From positions 8,425,001 to 8,489,000 of the forward strand of contig NZ_CP008953.1 of the NCBI RefSeq assembly GCF_000732925.1: a DNA stretch of 64,000 bases. Reading direction: 5' to 3'. The notes beneath the pieces are model-generated. The model was not told where the DNA came from, ran no database searches, and saw nothing but the letters and a program-made list of their open reading frames with translations. This DNA is from Amycolatopsis japonica. Its GTDB lineage: Bacteria > Actinomycetota > Actinomycetes > Mycobacteriales > Pseudonocardiaceae. The translations under genes were made by a program, and so were the position numbers. Position 1 is the first letter of the stretch. Each line of letters begins with the position of its first letter. Of this stretch, positions 51,506 through 59,392 are shown in pieces.

Positions 51506-52297
51506 ATGCGGAATCGCGAAAAATGGGTCGCCGACACGTTGGTGGAGCTGGCGGACACTCTCGTCCCCGCGTTGGATCCGGCGAATTACTGGCTCTGCGT
51601 GGCGGATCGATACACCCAGCTGATCGCTTCGTCGTCGGTGCATCTGACCGCCTCCGGCGACCGCCACGTCGTGGTGGACACCGACGAAAGACTCGAGGCA
51701 CCACCGCTCGGCGATCTGTTCGCCGAAGAAGGGCCGGGCGTCGAGAGCGAGGCGAGCGGGAAGCCGGTCGTCAACGTGCTCCTCGACGACGCGACGTCAC
51801 GCTGGAGCAGATTCGCCCCCGCCGCGCTTTCCCTCGGCTATCGGTCGGTGCACGCGTTCCCCTTCAGCCGCCGCGAAGACGCGCTCGGCTCGGTGACGAT
51901 CCTGACCACGGAGACGACGCCGCTGCCGCCGACCGAGCTGAGCATCGCGAGCGCGCTCGCCGACGTCGCGACGATCGCCATGCTCAACCACCGGACGATC
52001 GACGGGCTGACCACGACCTCACGGCAACTGCAGGGCGCGCTGTCGAGCCGGGTGATCATCGAACAGGCCAAGGGATTGCTGTCCGCCCGGCTGGAAGTCA
52101 GCGCGGAGGGCGCGTTCCGGGTGCTGCGGCGGTACGCCCGCAGTCACAACATGCGGATCGGCGACCTGTCCGAACGGCTGATGAGCCGCCGCCTGACGGT
52201 CGCCGACCTGGTCCCCCATGGCGACGACCTCACTCCCGCCGCTTCTCCATCAGCAGCACGACGCCACTTCCGGGCCCGCCCAGCGGCGAACAACTGA
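51506..52297 (+). CDS. GAF-ANTAR RNA-binding antiterminator
   Basis: This 263-residue protein has a GAF domain (about 15-165, containing YRSVHAFPFSRREDALGSVT) and an ANTAR domain (RVIIEQAKGLLSARLEVSAE and AFRVLRRYARSHNMRIGDLS). ATG 51506 is preceded by AAGGAAGG. Its 3' end overlaps the end of the convergent CheR-PAS gene by about 68 bp, an unusually large overlap that links the two units physically. Confidence 0.88.
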   Translation: MRNREKWVADTLVELADTLVPALDPANYWLCVADRYTQLIASSSVHLTASGDRHVVVDTDERLEAPPLGDLFAEEGPGVESEASGKPVVNVLLDDATSRWSRFAPAALSLGYRSVHAFPFSRREDALGSVTILTTETTPLPPTELSIASALADVATIAMLNHRTIDGLTTTSRQLQGALSSRVIIEQAKGLLSARLEVSAEGAFRVLRRYARSHNMRIGDLSERLMSRRLTVADLVPHGDDLTPAASPSAARRHFRARPAANN

Positions 52298-54074
52298 CGG
52301 AGGCGGCGAAGGGCCTGCCCTTCCGGTCGACCGCGTCGGTCTCGACCGGGAGCGCGCGGTGGCCGGTCTCGTTGCAGATCTCGACCATGTCGCGGAGCCC
52401 GTCCGTCGGCAGGCCGAAGTCGAGCGTGAAGAAATCCGCCCGGTAGACCTCGTCGGCGCGCATCCCCCACAGGTCCTCGGCGCCGCGGTTCCAGCTGCGC
52501 ACCAGAAGATCGCTGTCGAGCACGACCACTCCGGCGGCGACACTGGACAGCACCCCTTCGAGGAAGGTGCGTGCCTCGTCCAGCTCGGCGGTGCGGATCC
52601 GCAGCTCCTCGTTCATCGTCTCGAGTTCCTCGTTGCCCGACTGGAGTTCCTCGTTGGTGGTCTCGAGTTCCTCGTTGGTGGACTGGAGTTCCTCGTTCGT
52701 CGTCTCGAGTTCCTCGATGCTCGACTGGAGTTCCTCGTTCACGGTCTCCAATTCCGCGTTGGTCGATTGGAGTTCCGCGTAGGCCGTGGCGAGGTCCTCT
52801 TGCACCCGTTTGACCTCCTGCTGGAGCCGGGTGGCCTCGGTGGTGTCGATGAGGGTGATCGCGACGCCGAGGTCCTCGCCGTCACTGGTGAGCAGTGGCT
52901 TCACGATGACGTCGAAATACCGTGCCTCACCGTCGTTCTTGTCCCATCGCACGGCGTTGACCCGGACACTCCGTCGCTCGCTGTGGGCTCTGTCGACCAT
53001 GGACCCGAGGTCGATCGGCCGAGAGGAGATCTCCAGCTCCCCGAACAACGTGCCCACCTTGTCCGGGGAAAGCCCGAACTGCAGCCTCGCCGCGCCGTTG
53101 ATCAACGCGACCGTGCCGTCACGGTCGATGACCAGCACCGAATCGGGTGAGGACGCCAAGGCCAGTTCGACCACCTGACGCCGATTGAATCTTCCCGCCT
53201 CGGAAGCGGGCAAGAGGTCGAATCGCGCCGACTTCGCCGACCCCACCCCGTTCTGGATCCGGAACACCCGGTTGCGCATGTCGGTGACCTCGAACCGGGA
53301 ACCGTCGGCGAGCAGCATCTCGGCCTTGCCGAGGAAAAGGTGACCGCCTTCGTTGAGCGCGAAATGGAACCGCTCGATGATTTTCGTCTGCGCTTCGACG
53401 TTGAAATACATCAGGGTGTTGCGGCAGACGAGCAGATCGACCCGCGAGATCGGGGCGTCACGGGTGATGTCGTGCCTGCCGAAGATCACCCGGCGACGGA
53501 GGTCGCGGCGGAAGGCGAACAAGGCGCCGTTCGGTTCGAAGTACTTCGACTTCACCTCGTCGGGAAGTTTTTCCAGCGCTTTGAGGGAGTACACGCCGGC
53601 CCTGGCCTCGCGCAGGGCTTCCTCGTCGACGTCGGTGCCGTAGATCTTGACCCGTTTGGTGCAGGCCTCGATCCCGAGGTGTTCGGCGAAGATGATCGCG
53701 AGGGTGTAGGCCTCCTCGCCGCTCGAACACCCGGCGCTCCAGATCCGGATGTCCTGGTCCGGGTCGGCCTTGGCGATCAAGCCGGGGACGACGGCCGTCC
53801 GCAGGTACTCCCACGCCGCCGGGTCGCGGAAGAAACCGGTGACGTTGATCAGAATCGTGTTGAAGAGTTCCTGGAACTCGTCGGCGTTGCTTTCCAGGAA
53901 ATCCCGGTAATCCGCGTACTTCTCGAAGTTCACCGTCTGCATCCGCTTACGGATCCGGCGGCCGAGCGACGTCCGCTTGTACCCGGTGAAATCGAATCCG
54001 CGGGAATCGTTGATGAACGTCAGCAGCGATTCCAGCTCTTGCTCGTCGTCGGACCCACCGGCATGCACGATCAC
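52230..54074 (-). CDS. CheR methyltransferase-coiled coil-PAS protein
   Basis: This 614-residue protein has a CheR domain (about 1-275) with SAM motif SAGCSSGEEAYTLA, IYGTDVDEEAL and VDLLVCRNTLMYF. A PAS domain (about 290-400) and a coiled coil of repeated NEELQSTNEELETT-type heptads (about 425-490) follow, then a second PAS domain (about 490-614). No histidine-kinase core follows, unlike the long CheB-CheR-PAS-kinase fusions. GTG 54074 overlaps the cheB stop (GTGA). Classical chemotaxis genes are absent here, so the target is unknown. Confidence 0.9.
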   Translation of the reverse strand: MIVHAGGSDDEQELESLLTFINDSRGFDFTGYKRTSLGRRIRKRMQTVNFEKYADYRDFLESNADEFQELFNTILINVTGFFRDPAAWEYLRTAVVPGLIAKADPDQDIRIWSAGCSSGEEAYTLAIIFAEHLGIEACTKRVKIYGTDVDEEALREARAGVYSLKALEKLPDEVKSKYFEPNGALFAFRRDLRRRVIFGRHDITRDAPISRVDLLVCRNTLMYFNVEAQTKIIERFHFALNEGGHLFLGKAEMLLADGSRFEVTDMRNRVFRIQNGVGSAKSARFDLLPASEAGRFNRRQVVELALASSPDSVLVIDRDGTVALINGAARLQFGLSPDKVGTLFGELEISSRPIDLGSMVDRAHSERRSVRVNAVRWDKNDGEARYFDVIVKPLLTSDGEDLGVAITLIDTTEATRLQQEVKRVQEDLATAYAELQSTNAELETVNEELQSSIEELETTNEELQSTNEELETTNEELQSGNEELETMNEELRIRTAELDEARTFLEGVLSSVAAGVVVLDSDLLVRSWNRGAEDLWGMRADEVYRADFFTLDFGLPTDGLRDMVEICNETGHRALPVETDAVDRKGRPFAASVSCSPLGGPGSGVVLLMEKRRE

Positions 54075-54664
54075 AGCGATCTCGTTCCTTCGATCAGGGC
54101 CACCAGCGCGGCCGCGATCCCCTCCAGCGGCAGCGTCAGATCGACCGCCACGGCGTTCAGCACGGCCTGTGGCATGCCTTTGAATTCCGCGGTACTCGGA
54201 TCTTCGGCGACCACGGTACCGCCACGCGACGAGACCGCCCTCGCGCCCGCCGAGCCGTCGGAACCGGTCCCGGTGAGCACGCAGACCAGTGCCGCGGCAC
54301 CGCAGGCCACCGCGACGGATTCGAAGAGCAGATCGGCCGACGGGCGGACGAATCTCACCTTGTCCCGCGTCGACAGCCGGAGTGCCCCGCCGGACCCGAC
54401 CAGGAGATGGCGGTCCGGCGGGGCGATGTAGGCGGTACCGGGCTCGGCCACGTCGCCGTCCTCGGCCAGCTTGACCCGCAACAGCGACCGCCGGTCGAGA
54501 AGCTCGGCGAGCACCGTGTCGTGGTGGGGATCGAGGTGCTGGACGATGACCACGGGCACCGGGAAGTCCACGGGCAAGGCCTTGAGCACCGTGAGGAGTG
54601 CCTTGACTCCGCCCGCCGAAGCCCCGATCGCGACGATCTCGTAGGGCACCGCCCGCGCGAACAT
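54071..54664 (-). CDS. CheB-type methylesterase without receiver domain
   Basis: This 197-residue CheB catalytic domain has Ser16 in AIGASAGGVKAL, His43 in VIVQHLDPHHD and Asp135 in LTGTGSDGSAGA. The usual phosphorylation-controlled receiver domain is absent. It is translationally coupled to the CheR-PAS gene downstream, so a reversible glutamate methylation pair is formed. The substrate may be a non-chemotactic sensor or a CheR-PAS domain itself. Confidence 0.9.
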   Translation of the reverse strand: MFARAVPYEIVAIGASAGGVKALLTVLKALPVDFPVPVVIVQHLDPHHDTVLAELLDRRSLLRVKLAEDGDVAEPGTAYIAPPDRHLLVGSGGALRLSTRDKVRFVRPSADLLFESVAVACGAAALVCVLTGTGSDGSAGARAVSSRGGTVVAEDPSTAEFKGMPQAVLNAVAVDLTLPLEGIAAALVALIEGTRSL

Positions 54665-54687
54665 CTTCCGAGCGTAATGCTCCGAGA

Positions 54688-55053
54688 CTAAGCGGAACCG
54701 CCCACACGCCGGATGATCTTCGCGAGGATCCCGGTGACGACCATCCAGAAGATCGCGGCGATGCCGTAGTTGACCAGTACGCGCAGCTTGGCGTCTTCGG
54801 GCATGAAGAGATCCTTGAAGCCCAGCAGCAACCCGTCGGCCCAGCCGCGGACGAAGGACACGATGCCGTTGTCCGGGTTCGCCTCGCCGATCACGAAGAC
54901 GACGTGCAGCACCAGGATGGCCGCGAAGATCAAGCCGACCCAGCGGACCACGCTCGCCAGAATCCCGGCCGCGCGGCTGCCGCCCGCTCGCCAGTCGACC
55001 TTGCGCCTGGTCGCCTGATCAGCGGTTTCCTTCTCTTCAGCGTGCTCGCCCAT
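54688..55053 (-). CDS. Two-helix membrane protein, unknown
   Basis: This 121-residue protein has a charged amino terminus (GEHAEEKETADQATRRK), two membrane segments (about 35-57 and 94-112) and an intervening loop with GWADGLLLGFKDLFM. Homologues are common in Pseudonocardiaceae as far as I recall, without assigned function. It is divergent from leuA. Confidence 0.7.
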   Translation of the reverse strand: MGEHAEEKETADQATRRKVDWRAGGSRAAGILASVVRWVGLIFAAILVLHVVFVIGEANPDNGIVSFVRGWADGLLLGFKDLFMPEDAKLRVLVNYGIAAIFWMVVTGILAKIIRRVGGSA

Positions 55054-55181
55054 GCCGGGCAGTGTGGCACGCCGCCTGGTCCGATTGCTACCCGCGAGTA
55101 ACCCGAATGGGCGCCACTGTGGTCACGGTTCGATCGCGGCCCGGGTTTCCCTTCGGGAGATCGCGCGGTTAAGGTGGCGTC

Positions 55182-55223
55182 GTGGCTCGAGCTCTCCTGC
55201 TTCGCTGCCGCGACGGGGCCTGA
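55182..55223 (+). CDS. leuA leader peptide
   Basis: The 13-codon ORF encodes MARALLLRCRDGA, with three consecutive Leu codons (CTC CTG CTT) at positions 5-7, beginning at GTG 55182. The following RCRDG pattern is typical of actinobacterial leuA leader peptides. Leucine shortage would stall the ribosome on these codons and shift the downstream hairpins. Confidence 0.8.
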   Translation: MARALLLRCRDGA

Positions 55224-55247
55224 TCGGACCGGCTCCCCGTCGCGGGG
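55210..55247 (+). promoter_or_regulatory. leuA attenuator: mutually exclusive hairpins
   Basis: GCGACGGGG (55210-55218) can pair with CCCCGTCGC (55235-55243). Alternatively CCCCG (55235-55239) pairs with CGGGG (55243-55247). The first arm overlaps the leader-peptide end, so ribosome position can select between them. No U-tract is visible, so the regulatory output could be on transcription or on translation. Confidence 0.65.
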
Positions 55248-55297
55248 CTTCGTGGTGCCGGTCGTCGCACCCGATTCTTCAGGAGAACCGTCCCCTC

Positions 55298-57055
55298 ATG
55301 AGCATTCGCAAGCCCACCCGTCCTGCGCCTTCCGAGCAGGCTTCGTGGAACACCCAGCGCGGCACTTCGATGCCCGTACACCGCTATCGCCCCTGGTACG
55401 ACCTGGTCGAGGACATCTCGCTGCCCGACCGCACCTGGCCGGACAAGCGCATCGAGCGCGCGCCGCTGTGGTGCGCCGTCGACCTGCGTGACGGCAACCA
55501 GGCCCTGATCGACCCGATGTCGCCCGCGCGCAAGCGCAAGTTCTTCGACCTGCTGGTCCGCATGGGCTACAAGGAGATCGAGGTCGGCTTCCCGGCGGCG
55601 TCGCAGACGGACTTCGACTTCGTCCGCGAGATCATCGACGAGGGCGCCATCCCGGACGACGTCAGCATCCAGGTGCTGACCCAGTGCCGCCCGGAGCTGA
55701 TCGAGCGCACCTTCAAGGCGCTCGAAGGCGCGCCGCGCGCGATCGTCCACATCTACAACTCGACCTCGATCCTGCAGCGTCGCGTCGTGTTCCGCGAAGA
55801 GCGCATCGGCATCACGAAGATCGCTTCGCAGGCCGCTGAGCTGGTCGTCGACTACGCGGCGAAGCAGCCGGACACCGACTTCCGCTTCCAGTACTCGCCG
55901 GAGTCCTACACCGGCACCGAGCTGTCGTACGCGCTCGAGGTCTGCAACACCATCACGGAGATCTGGCAGCCGACGCCGGAGAAGCCGGTGATCCTGAATC
56001 TGCCCGCGACCGTCGAGATGGCGTCGCCGAACGTCTACGCCGACTCGATCGAGTGGATGCACCGCAACCTGGACCGCCGCGACTCGGTGATCCTGTCGCT
56101 GCACCCGCACAACGACCGCGGCACCGGTATCGCCGCCGCCGAACTGGGCTTCCAGGCCGGCGCGGACCGGATCGAAGGCTGCCTGTTCGGCAACGGCGAG
56201 CGCACCGGCAACGTCGACCTGGTCGCGCTGGGCATGAACCTGTACAGCCAGGGCATCGACCCGCAGATCGACTTCTCCGACATGGACGAGATCAAGCGGA
56301 CCGTCGAGTACTGCAACCAGCTGCCGGTGCACGAACGCAGCCCGTGGGCGGGCGACCTGGTGTTCACCGCGTTCTCCGGCAGCCACCAGGACGCGATCAA
56401 CAAGGGCCTCGACGCGATGAAGGCCGCCGCCGACAAGGTCGGGACGCCGGTCGACGAGCACCCGTGGGAGGTCCCGTACCTGCCGATCGACCCGAAGGAC
56501 ATCGGCCGCAACTACGAGGCCGTGATCCGGGTGAACTCGCAGTCCGGCAAGGGCGGCGTCGCCTACATCATGAAGGCCGAGCACCAGCTCGACCTGCCGC
56601 GGCGCCTGCAGATCGAGTTCTCGAAGGTCGTCCAGCGCCACACCGACACCGAGGGCGGCGAGGTCGACCCGGCCACGATGTGGAACGCGTTCTCGGCCGA
56701 GTATCTGGAGCTGAAGACGCCGCTGGAGCTGGTGCGCCAGCACGTCCGGGACAACGGGGACGGTGAGTACGACATCACCGCGACCGTGCGGGTCGAGGGC
56801 GACGAGCACGAGGTCACCGGACGCGGGAACGGCCCGATCGCGGCGTTCTTCGACGCGCTGTCGACCGTCGGGTTCGACCTGCGGCTGCTGGACTACAGCG
56901 AGCACACGCTCTCGCCGGGCGACGACGCGCGCGCGGCGTCGTACATCGAGTGCGCGATCTCCGACCGGGTGTACTGGGGCATCGGGATCGACCCGTCGAT
57001 CGTGACCGCTTCGCTGCGGGCCGTCGTCTCGGCCGTGAACCGGGCGAACCGGTAG
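55298..57055 (+). CDS. leuA: 2-isopropylmalate synthase
   Basis: This 585-residue first enzyme of leucine synthesis condenses acetyl-CoA with 2-ketoisovalerate. The catalytic barrel contains AVDLRDGNQALIDPM and LHPHNDRGTGIAAAE, and the carboxy-terminal LeuA dimer/regulatory domain (about 450-585) binds leucine for feedback. ATG 55298 is preceded by AGGAG. Expression is probably controlled by the leader at 55182-55247. The first about 25 residues before MPVHRY are variable in the family. Confidence 0.96.
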   Translation: MSIRKPTRPAPSEQASWNTQRGTSMPVHRYRPWYDLVEDISLPDRTWPDKRIERAPLWCAVDLRDGNQALIDPMSPARKRKFFDLLVRMGYKEIEVGFPAASQTDFDFVREIIDEGAIPDDVSIQVLTQCRPELIERTFKALEGAPRAIVHIYNSTSILQRRVVFREERIGITKIASQAAELVVDYAAKQPDTDFRFQYSPESYTGTELSYALEVCNTITEIWQPTPEKPVILNLPATVEMASPNVYADSIEWMHRNLDRRDSVILSLHPHNDRGTGIAAAELGFQAGADRIEGCLFGNGERTGNVDLVALGMNLYSQGIDPQIDFSDMDEIKRTVEYCNQLPVHERSPWAGDLVFTAFSGSHQDAINKGLDAMKAAADKVGTPVDEHPWEVPYLPIDPKDIGRNYEAVIRVNSQSGKGGVAYIMKAEHQLDLPRRLQIEFSKVVQRHTDTEGGEVDPATMWNAFSAEYLELKTPLELVRQHVRDNGDGEYDITATVRVEGDEHEVTGRGNGPIAAFFDALSTVGFDLRLLDYSEHTLSPGDDARAASYIECAISDRVYWGIGIDPSIVTASLRAVVSAVNRANR

Positions 57056-57061
57056 TTCCTC

Positions 57062-57118
57062 AGTACATGAAGGCCCCCTTCCTTGCGCCTAGGCACAGGA
57101 AGGGGGCCTTCATGTACT
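57062..57118. repeat. Nested-palindrome intergenic hairpin (family A)
   Basis: The perfect 22-bp arms (57062-57083 and 57097-57118) have an inner GCCTAGGC at the tip. Each arm carries GAAGG-CCC-CCTTC or its complement. It lies between the convergent leuA and peroxiredoxin genes and is almost identical to the element at 63175. Confidence 0.93.
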
Positions 57119-57119
57119 T

Positions 57120-57746
57120 CTACAGGCCTTTCACGGCGGCCAGGACGTCGGCCGGGTCGGTGCGCGTGGTGTAGTCCGGGTGCACGTCGATGTACCGGAT
57201 GACGCCTTCGCCGTCCACGACCAGGACGGTCGGATACGGCAGCTCCCATTCCGCCGCCCCGTTGATCTTCTCGACGTCGCCGATGAGCGTGTCGAACGCC
57301 GGTTTCGTCTCCGGGGCCAGCCGGAACGTGATGCCGAGCGCGCGCCCGAGCTCGTTGTCCACATCGGACAGGACGGCGAACTCCAGGTCCTTTGTGGACA
57401 GCGAGCCGTCCGGCAGCTGCGGGCTGACCGCGACCAGCTTCACGCCCAGTTTCTCCAGCTCCGGCACCAGCTCCTGCTGATACGTGCGCAGCGCCAGGTT
57501 GCAGTACGGACACCACGCGCCGCGATAGAACACCACGACCGCGGGCCCGTCCGCGACCCGCACCCGATCGCCACCGGCGTCCGGCAGCGCGAGGTCCGGC
57601 ATCGGCGTCCCCGGTTTCGCGGCCGCCTCGGCGACCACCCCCACGAACGTCGCGCGGTCGGCCTTGAGCACCTCGGCGACCTCCGCCGGAACGTGGCTCG
57701 CGACGGACTCCCGCAGCTCGGCGAGTTCGGTGTTGAGATCCCCCAT
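57120..57746 (-). CDS. AhpC/TSA peroxiredoxin-like protein
   Basis: The 208-residue thioredoxin-fold protein has the active-site segment VVVFYRGAWCPYCNLALRTY (Cys79, Cys82), typical of the two-Cys group with a CxxC site. An amino-terminal helical extension of about 45 residues precedes it. It would reduce peroxides. ATG 57746 follows AAAGGAG. Its promoter region holds two operators shared with the divergent TetR gene. Confidence 0.9.
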   Translation of the reverse strand: MGDLNTELAELRESVASHVPAEVAEVLKADRATFVGVVAEAAAKPGTPMPDLALPDAGGDRVRVADGPAVVVFYRGAWCPYCNLALRTYQQELVPELEKLGVKLVAVSPQLPDGSLSTKDLEFAVLSDVDNELGRALGITFRLAPETKPAFDTLIGDVEKINGAAEWELPYPTVLVVDGEGVIRYIDVHPDYTTRTDPADVLAAVKGL

Positions 57747-57762
57747 GGTCGGCTCCTTTGGT

Positions 57763-57805
57763 TGTACTGATCGGTACAGTGGAGCCGACTGTACTATTCG
57801 GTACA
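57763..57805. promoter_or_regulatory. Two TetR-type operators between peroxiredoxin and TetR genes
   Basis: TGTACTGATCGGTACA (57763-57778) and TGTACTATTCGGTACA (57790-57805) are near-identical TGTAC-N6-GTACA palindromes, 27 bp centre to centre. The second ends on the A of the TetR start codon, which suggests autorepression and control of the peroxiredoxin gene. Confidence 0.8.
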
Positions 57806-58410
57806 TGAGTGGTCAACCGGCGAAGACCCCGCAGGGGCGGATGACGAGGGACGCGATCGTCGACGCGGCGGCGGAGCTGATGTACGTCCACGGCGTCGCC
57901 GGGACGAGCGTCGACAAGGTGCTCGCGGCCAGCGGGGCCGGGAAATCGCAGATGTACCACTACTTCAAGAACAAGGATCAGCTCGTCGAAGCGGTCATCA
58001 CCCGCTTCCTCGAAAACATCCTCGGCAACCAGCCGACCATCTTCGAGCTGCACGACTGGGCCGATTTCGACCAGTGGGCCAGGGAGATCCTGGCCATCCA
58101 GACCACGCCCAAGGGGCCGATCGCCTGCCCGCTGGGCAACCTCACCGGCGAACTCGGCGACGACCCCAAGATGGCGCCGCTGCTGGACAAGGCCTACCGC
58201 GAATGGGAGTCACATCTCCAGCGCGGCCTGGAATCGTTGCGAGAACAGGGAAAACTGGTCGAAGGCGCCGACCCGGCGAGGCTCGCACAGGCCGCGCTGA
58301 CCTGTGTGCAGGGCGGCCTGCTGATGGCCCACCTGCGCCACGACGTCACGCCGATCGCCGACGCGCTCAAGATCGCCCTGGACCACCTGAGGAGTCACGC
58401 TCGCCCGTGA
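57805..58410 (+). CDS. TetR-family regulator of the peroxiredoxin gene
   Basis: This 201-residue regulator has an amino-terminal helix-turn-helix in GTSVDKVLAASGAGKSQMYH (about 33-52). The ligand domain contains two cysteines (GPIACPLGNLTGEL and ALTCVQGGLLMA). These could act as a redox switch, given the peroxiredoxin partner, which is an inference. ATG 57805 overlaps the second operator. The 3' end overlaps the convergent LysR gene by 44 bp. Confidence 0.92.
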   Translation: MSGQPAKTPQGRMTRDAIVDAAAELMYVHGVAGTSVDKVLAASGAGKSQMYHYFKNKDQLVEAVITRFLENILGNQPTIFELHDWADFDQWAREILAIQTTPKGPIACPLGNLTGELGDDPKMAPLLDKAYREWESHLQRGLESLREQGKLVEGADPARLAQAALTCVQGGLLMAHLRHDVTPIADALKIALDHLRSHARP

Positions 58411-59305
58411 GCGCGCCGACCTCGTCGGCGAGCGCGTCGAGCACCTTCGCCACCGCGGGCCGCGAAGACGCGCCGAGCCGGTAGACCGCCTCCACGTGCC
58501 GGGCCGCCTTGATCCCGGCGAGCGGACGGCAGACCAGACCGCTGCCGCGCCGAGTGTCCATTGTGTACCGGGGAAGAAGCGCGATCCCGTGCCCGGCGGC
58601 GACGAGCCGTTCGGTGATGCGGAAGTCGTTGATGCGCTGGACCACCTGCGGCCGCACCCCGGTGCGGATGATCAGCGACTGGAGGATGTCGTCCACCGGG
58701 AAGCCGGCGTTGACGCTGATCCAGCGTTCGTCGGCCAGTTCGGCGAGTTCGATACGGCGGCGCTTCGCGAGCCGGTGCCCCGCGGGGAGCGCGACGTCGA
58801 GCGGTTCCCGCAGCAGATGCCGGGTCTCCAGCCGGTCCGAGCCGAGCGACGGCGCGTGCTCGTCCCGGTGCGCCACCACGATGTCGTAATCCGCGACGAG
58901 GCCGGGGACCTCCGGCGGGGTCATGTCGACGTCGCGCACGATGACGTCCAGCCCGTCGAATTCCGCCGTCCGGTGCAGCAGGCCGGGCAGCAGCATCAGC
59001 CCGGCGGACTGGAAGATCGCCACCCGGACCCGGCCGCGCGGGGCACTGCGGTAAGTGTCCAATTCGGACTCCGCCCGCTCCAGTGCGGCGAGCACGTCGT
59101 CCGCGCGGGCGACCAGCGCGCGGCCCGCGTCGGTCAGCCGCAGGCCGCGTCCGGCCGGTTCCGTCAGCGCGAGACCGACGTCACTCTGCAAGGCGCGCAG
59201 CTGCTGGGAGACCGCGGACGGCGTGCAGTGCAACGCTTTCGCGGCCGCCGTCACGCTGCCGCGATCGGCGAACTCCCGCAGGGTCCGCAACCGGCCGATG
59301 TCCAT
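58367..59305 (-). CDS. LysR-family transcriptional regulator
   Basis: This 312-residue regulator has the winged-helix segment FADRGSVTAAAKALHCTPSA, then VSQQLRALQSDVGLALTEPA, and a periplasmic-binding-like effector domain (about 90-300) that includes DYDIVVAHRDEHAP. ATG 59305 faces the divergent EamA transporter, its likely target. The upstream open frame to 60415 is antisense to that transporter and is rejected. Confidence 0.93.
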   Translation of the reverse strand: MDIGRLRTLREFADRGSVTAAAKALHCTPSAVSQQLRALQSDVGLALTEPAGRGLRLTDAGRALVARADDVLAALERAESELDTYRSAPRGRVRVAIFQSAGLMLLPGLLHRTAEFDGLDVIVRDVDMTPPEVPGLVADYDIVVAHRDEHAPSLGSDRLETRHLLREPLDVALPAGHRLAKRRRIELAELADERWISVNAGFPVDDILQSLIIRTGVRPQVVQRINDFRITERLVAAGHGIALLPRYTMDTRRGSGLVCRPLAGIKAARHVEAVYRLGASSRPAVAKVLDALADEVGALTGERDSSGGPGRS

Positions 59306-59392
59306 ACCGCCAGCATATGTGAAGCCGAACTGAACGATCGCTGCAAATATTCTCGCTGGTCCTAAATGGTCGTTCCACGTAAGAGTGAAGAC

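Noticed and set aside
52611..52770. Regular tandem repeats resembling a CRISPR array
   Set aside because: The units are contiguous without unique spacers and encode the coiled coil of the CheR-PAS protein.
55169..56905. A 578-codon minus-strand frame opposite leuA
   Set aside because: It lies wholly antisense to leuA and has repetitive Val/Arg/Asp composition.
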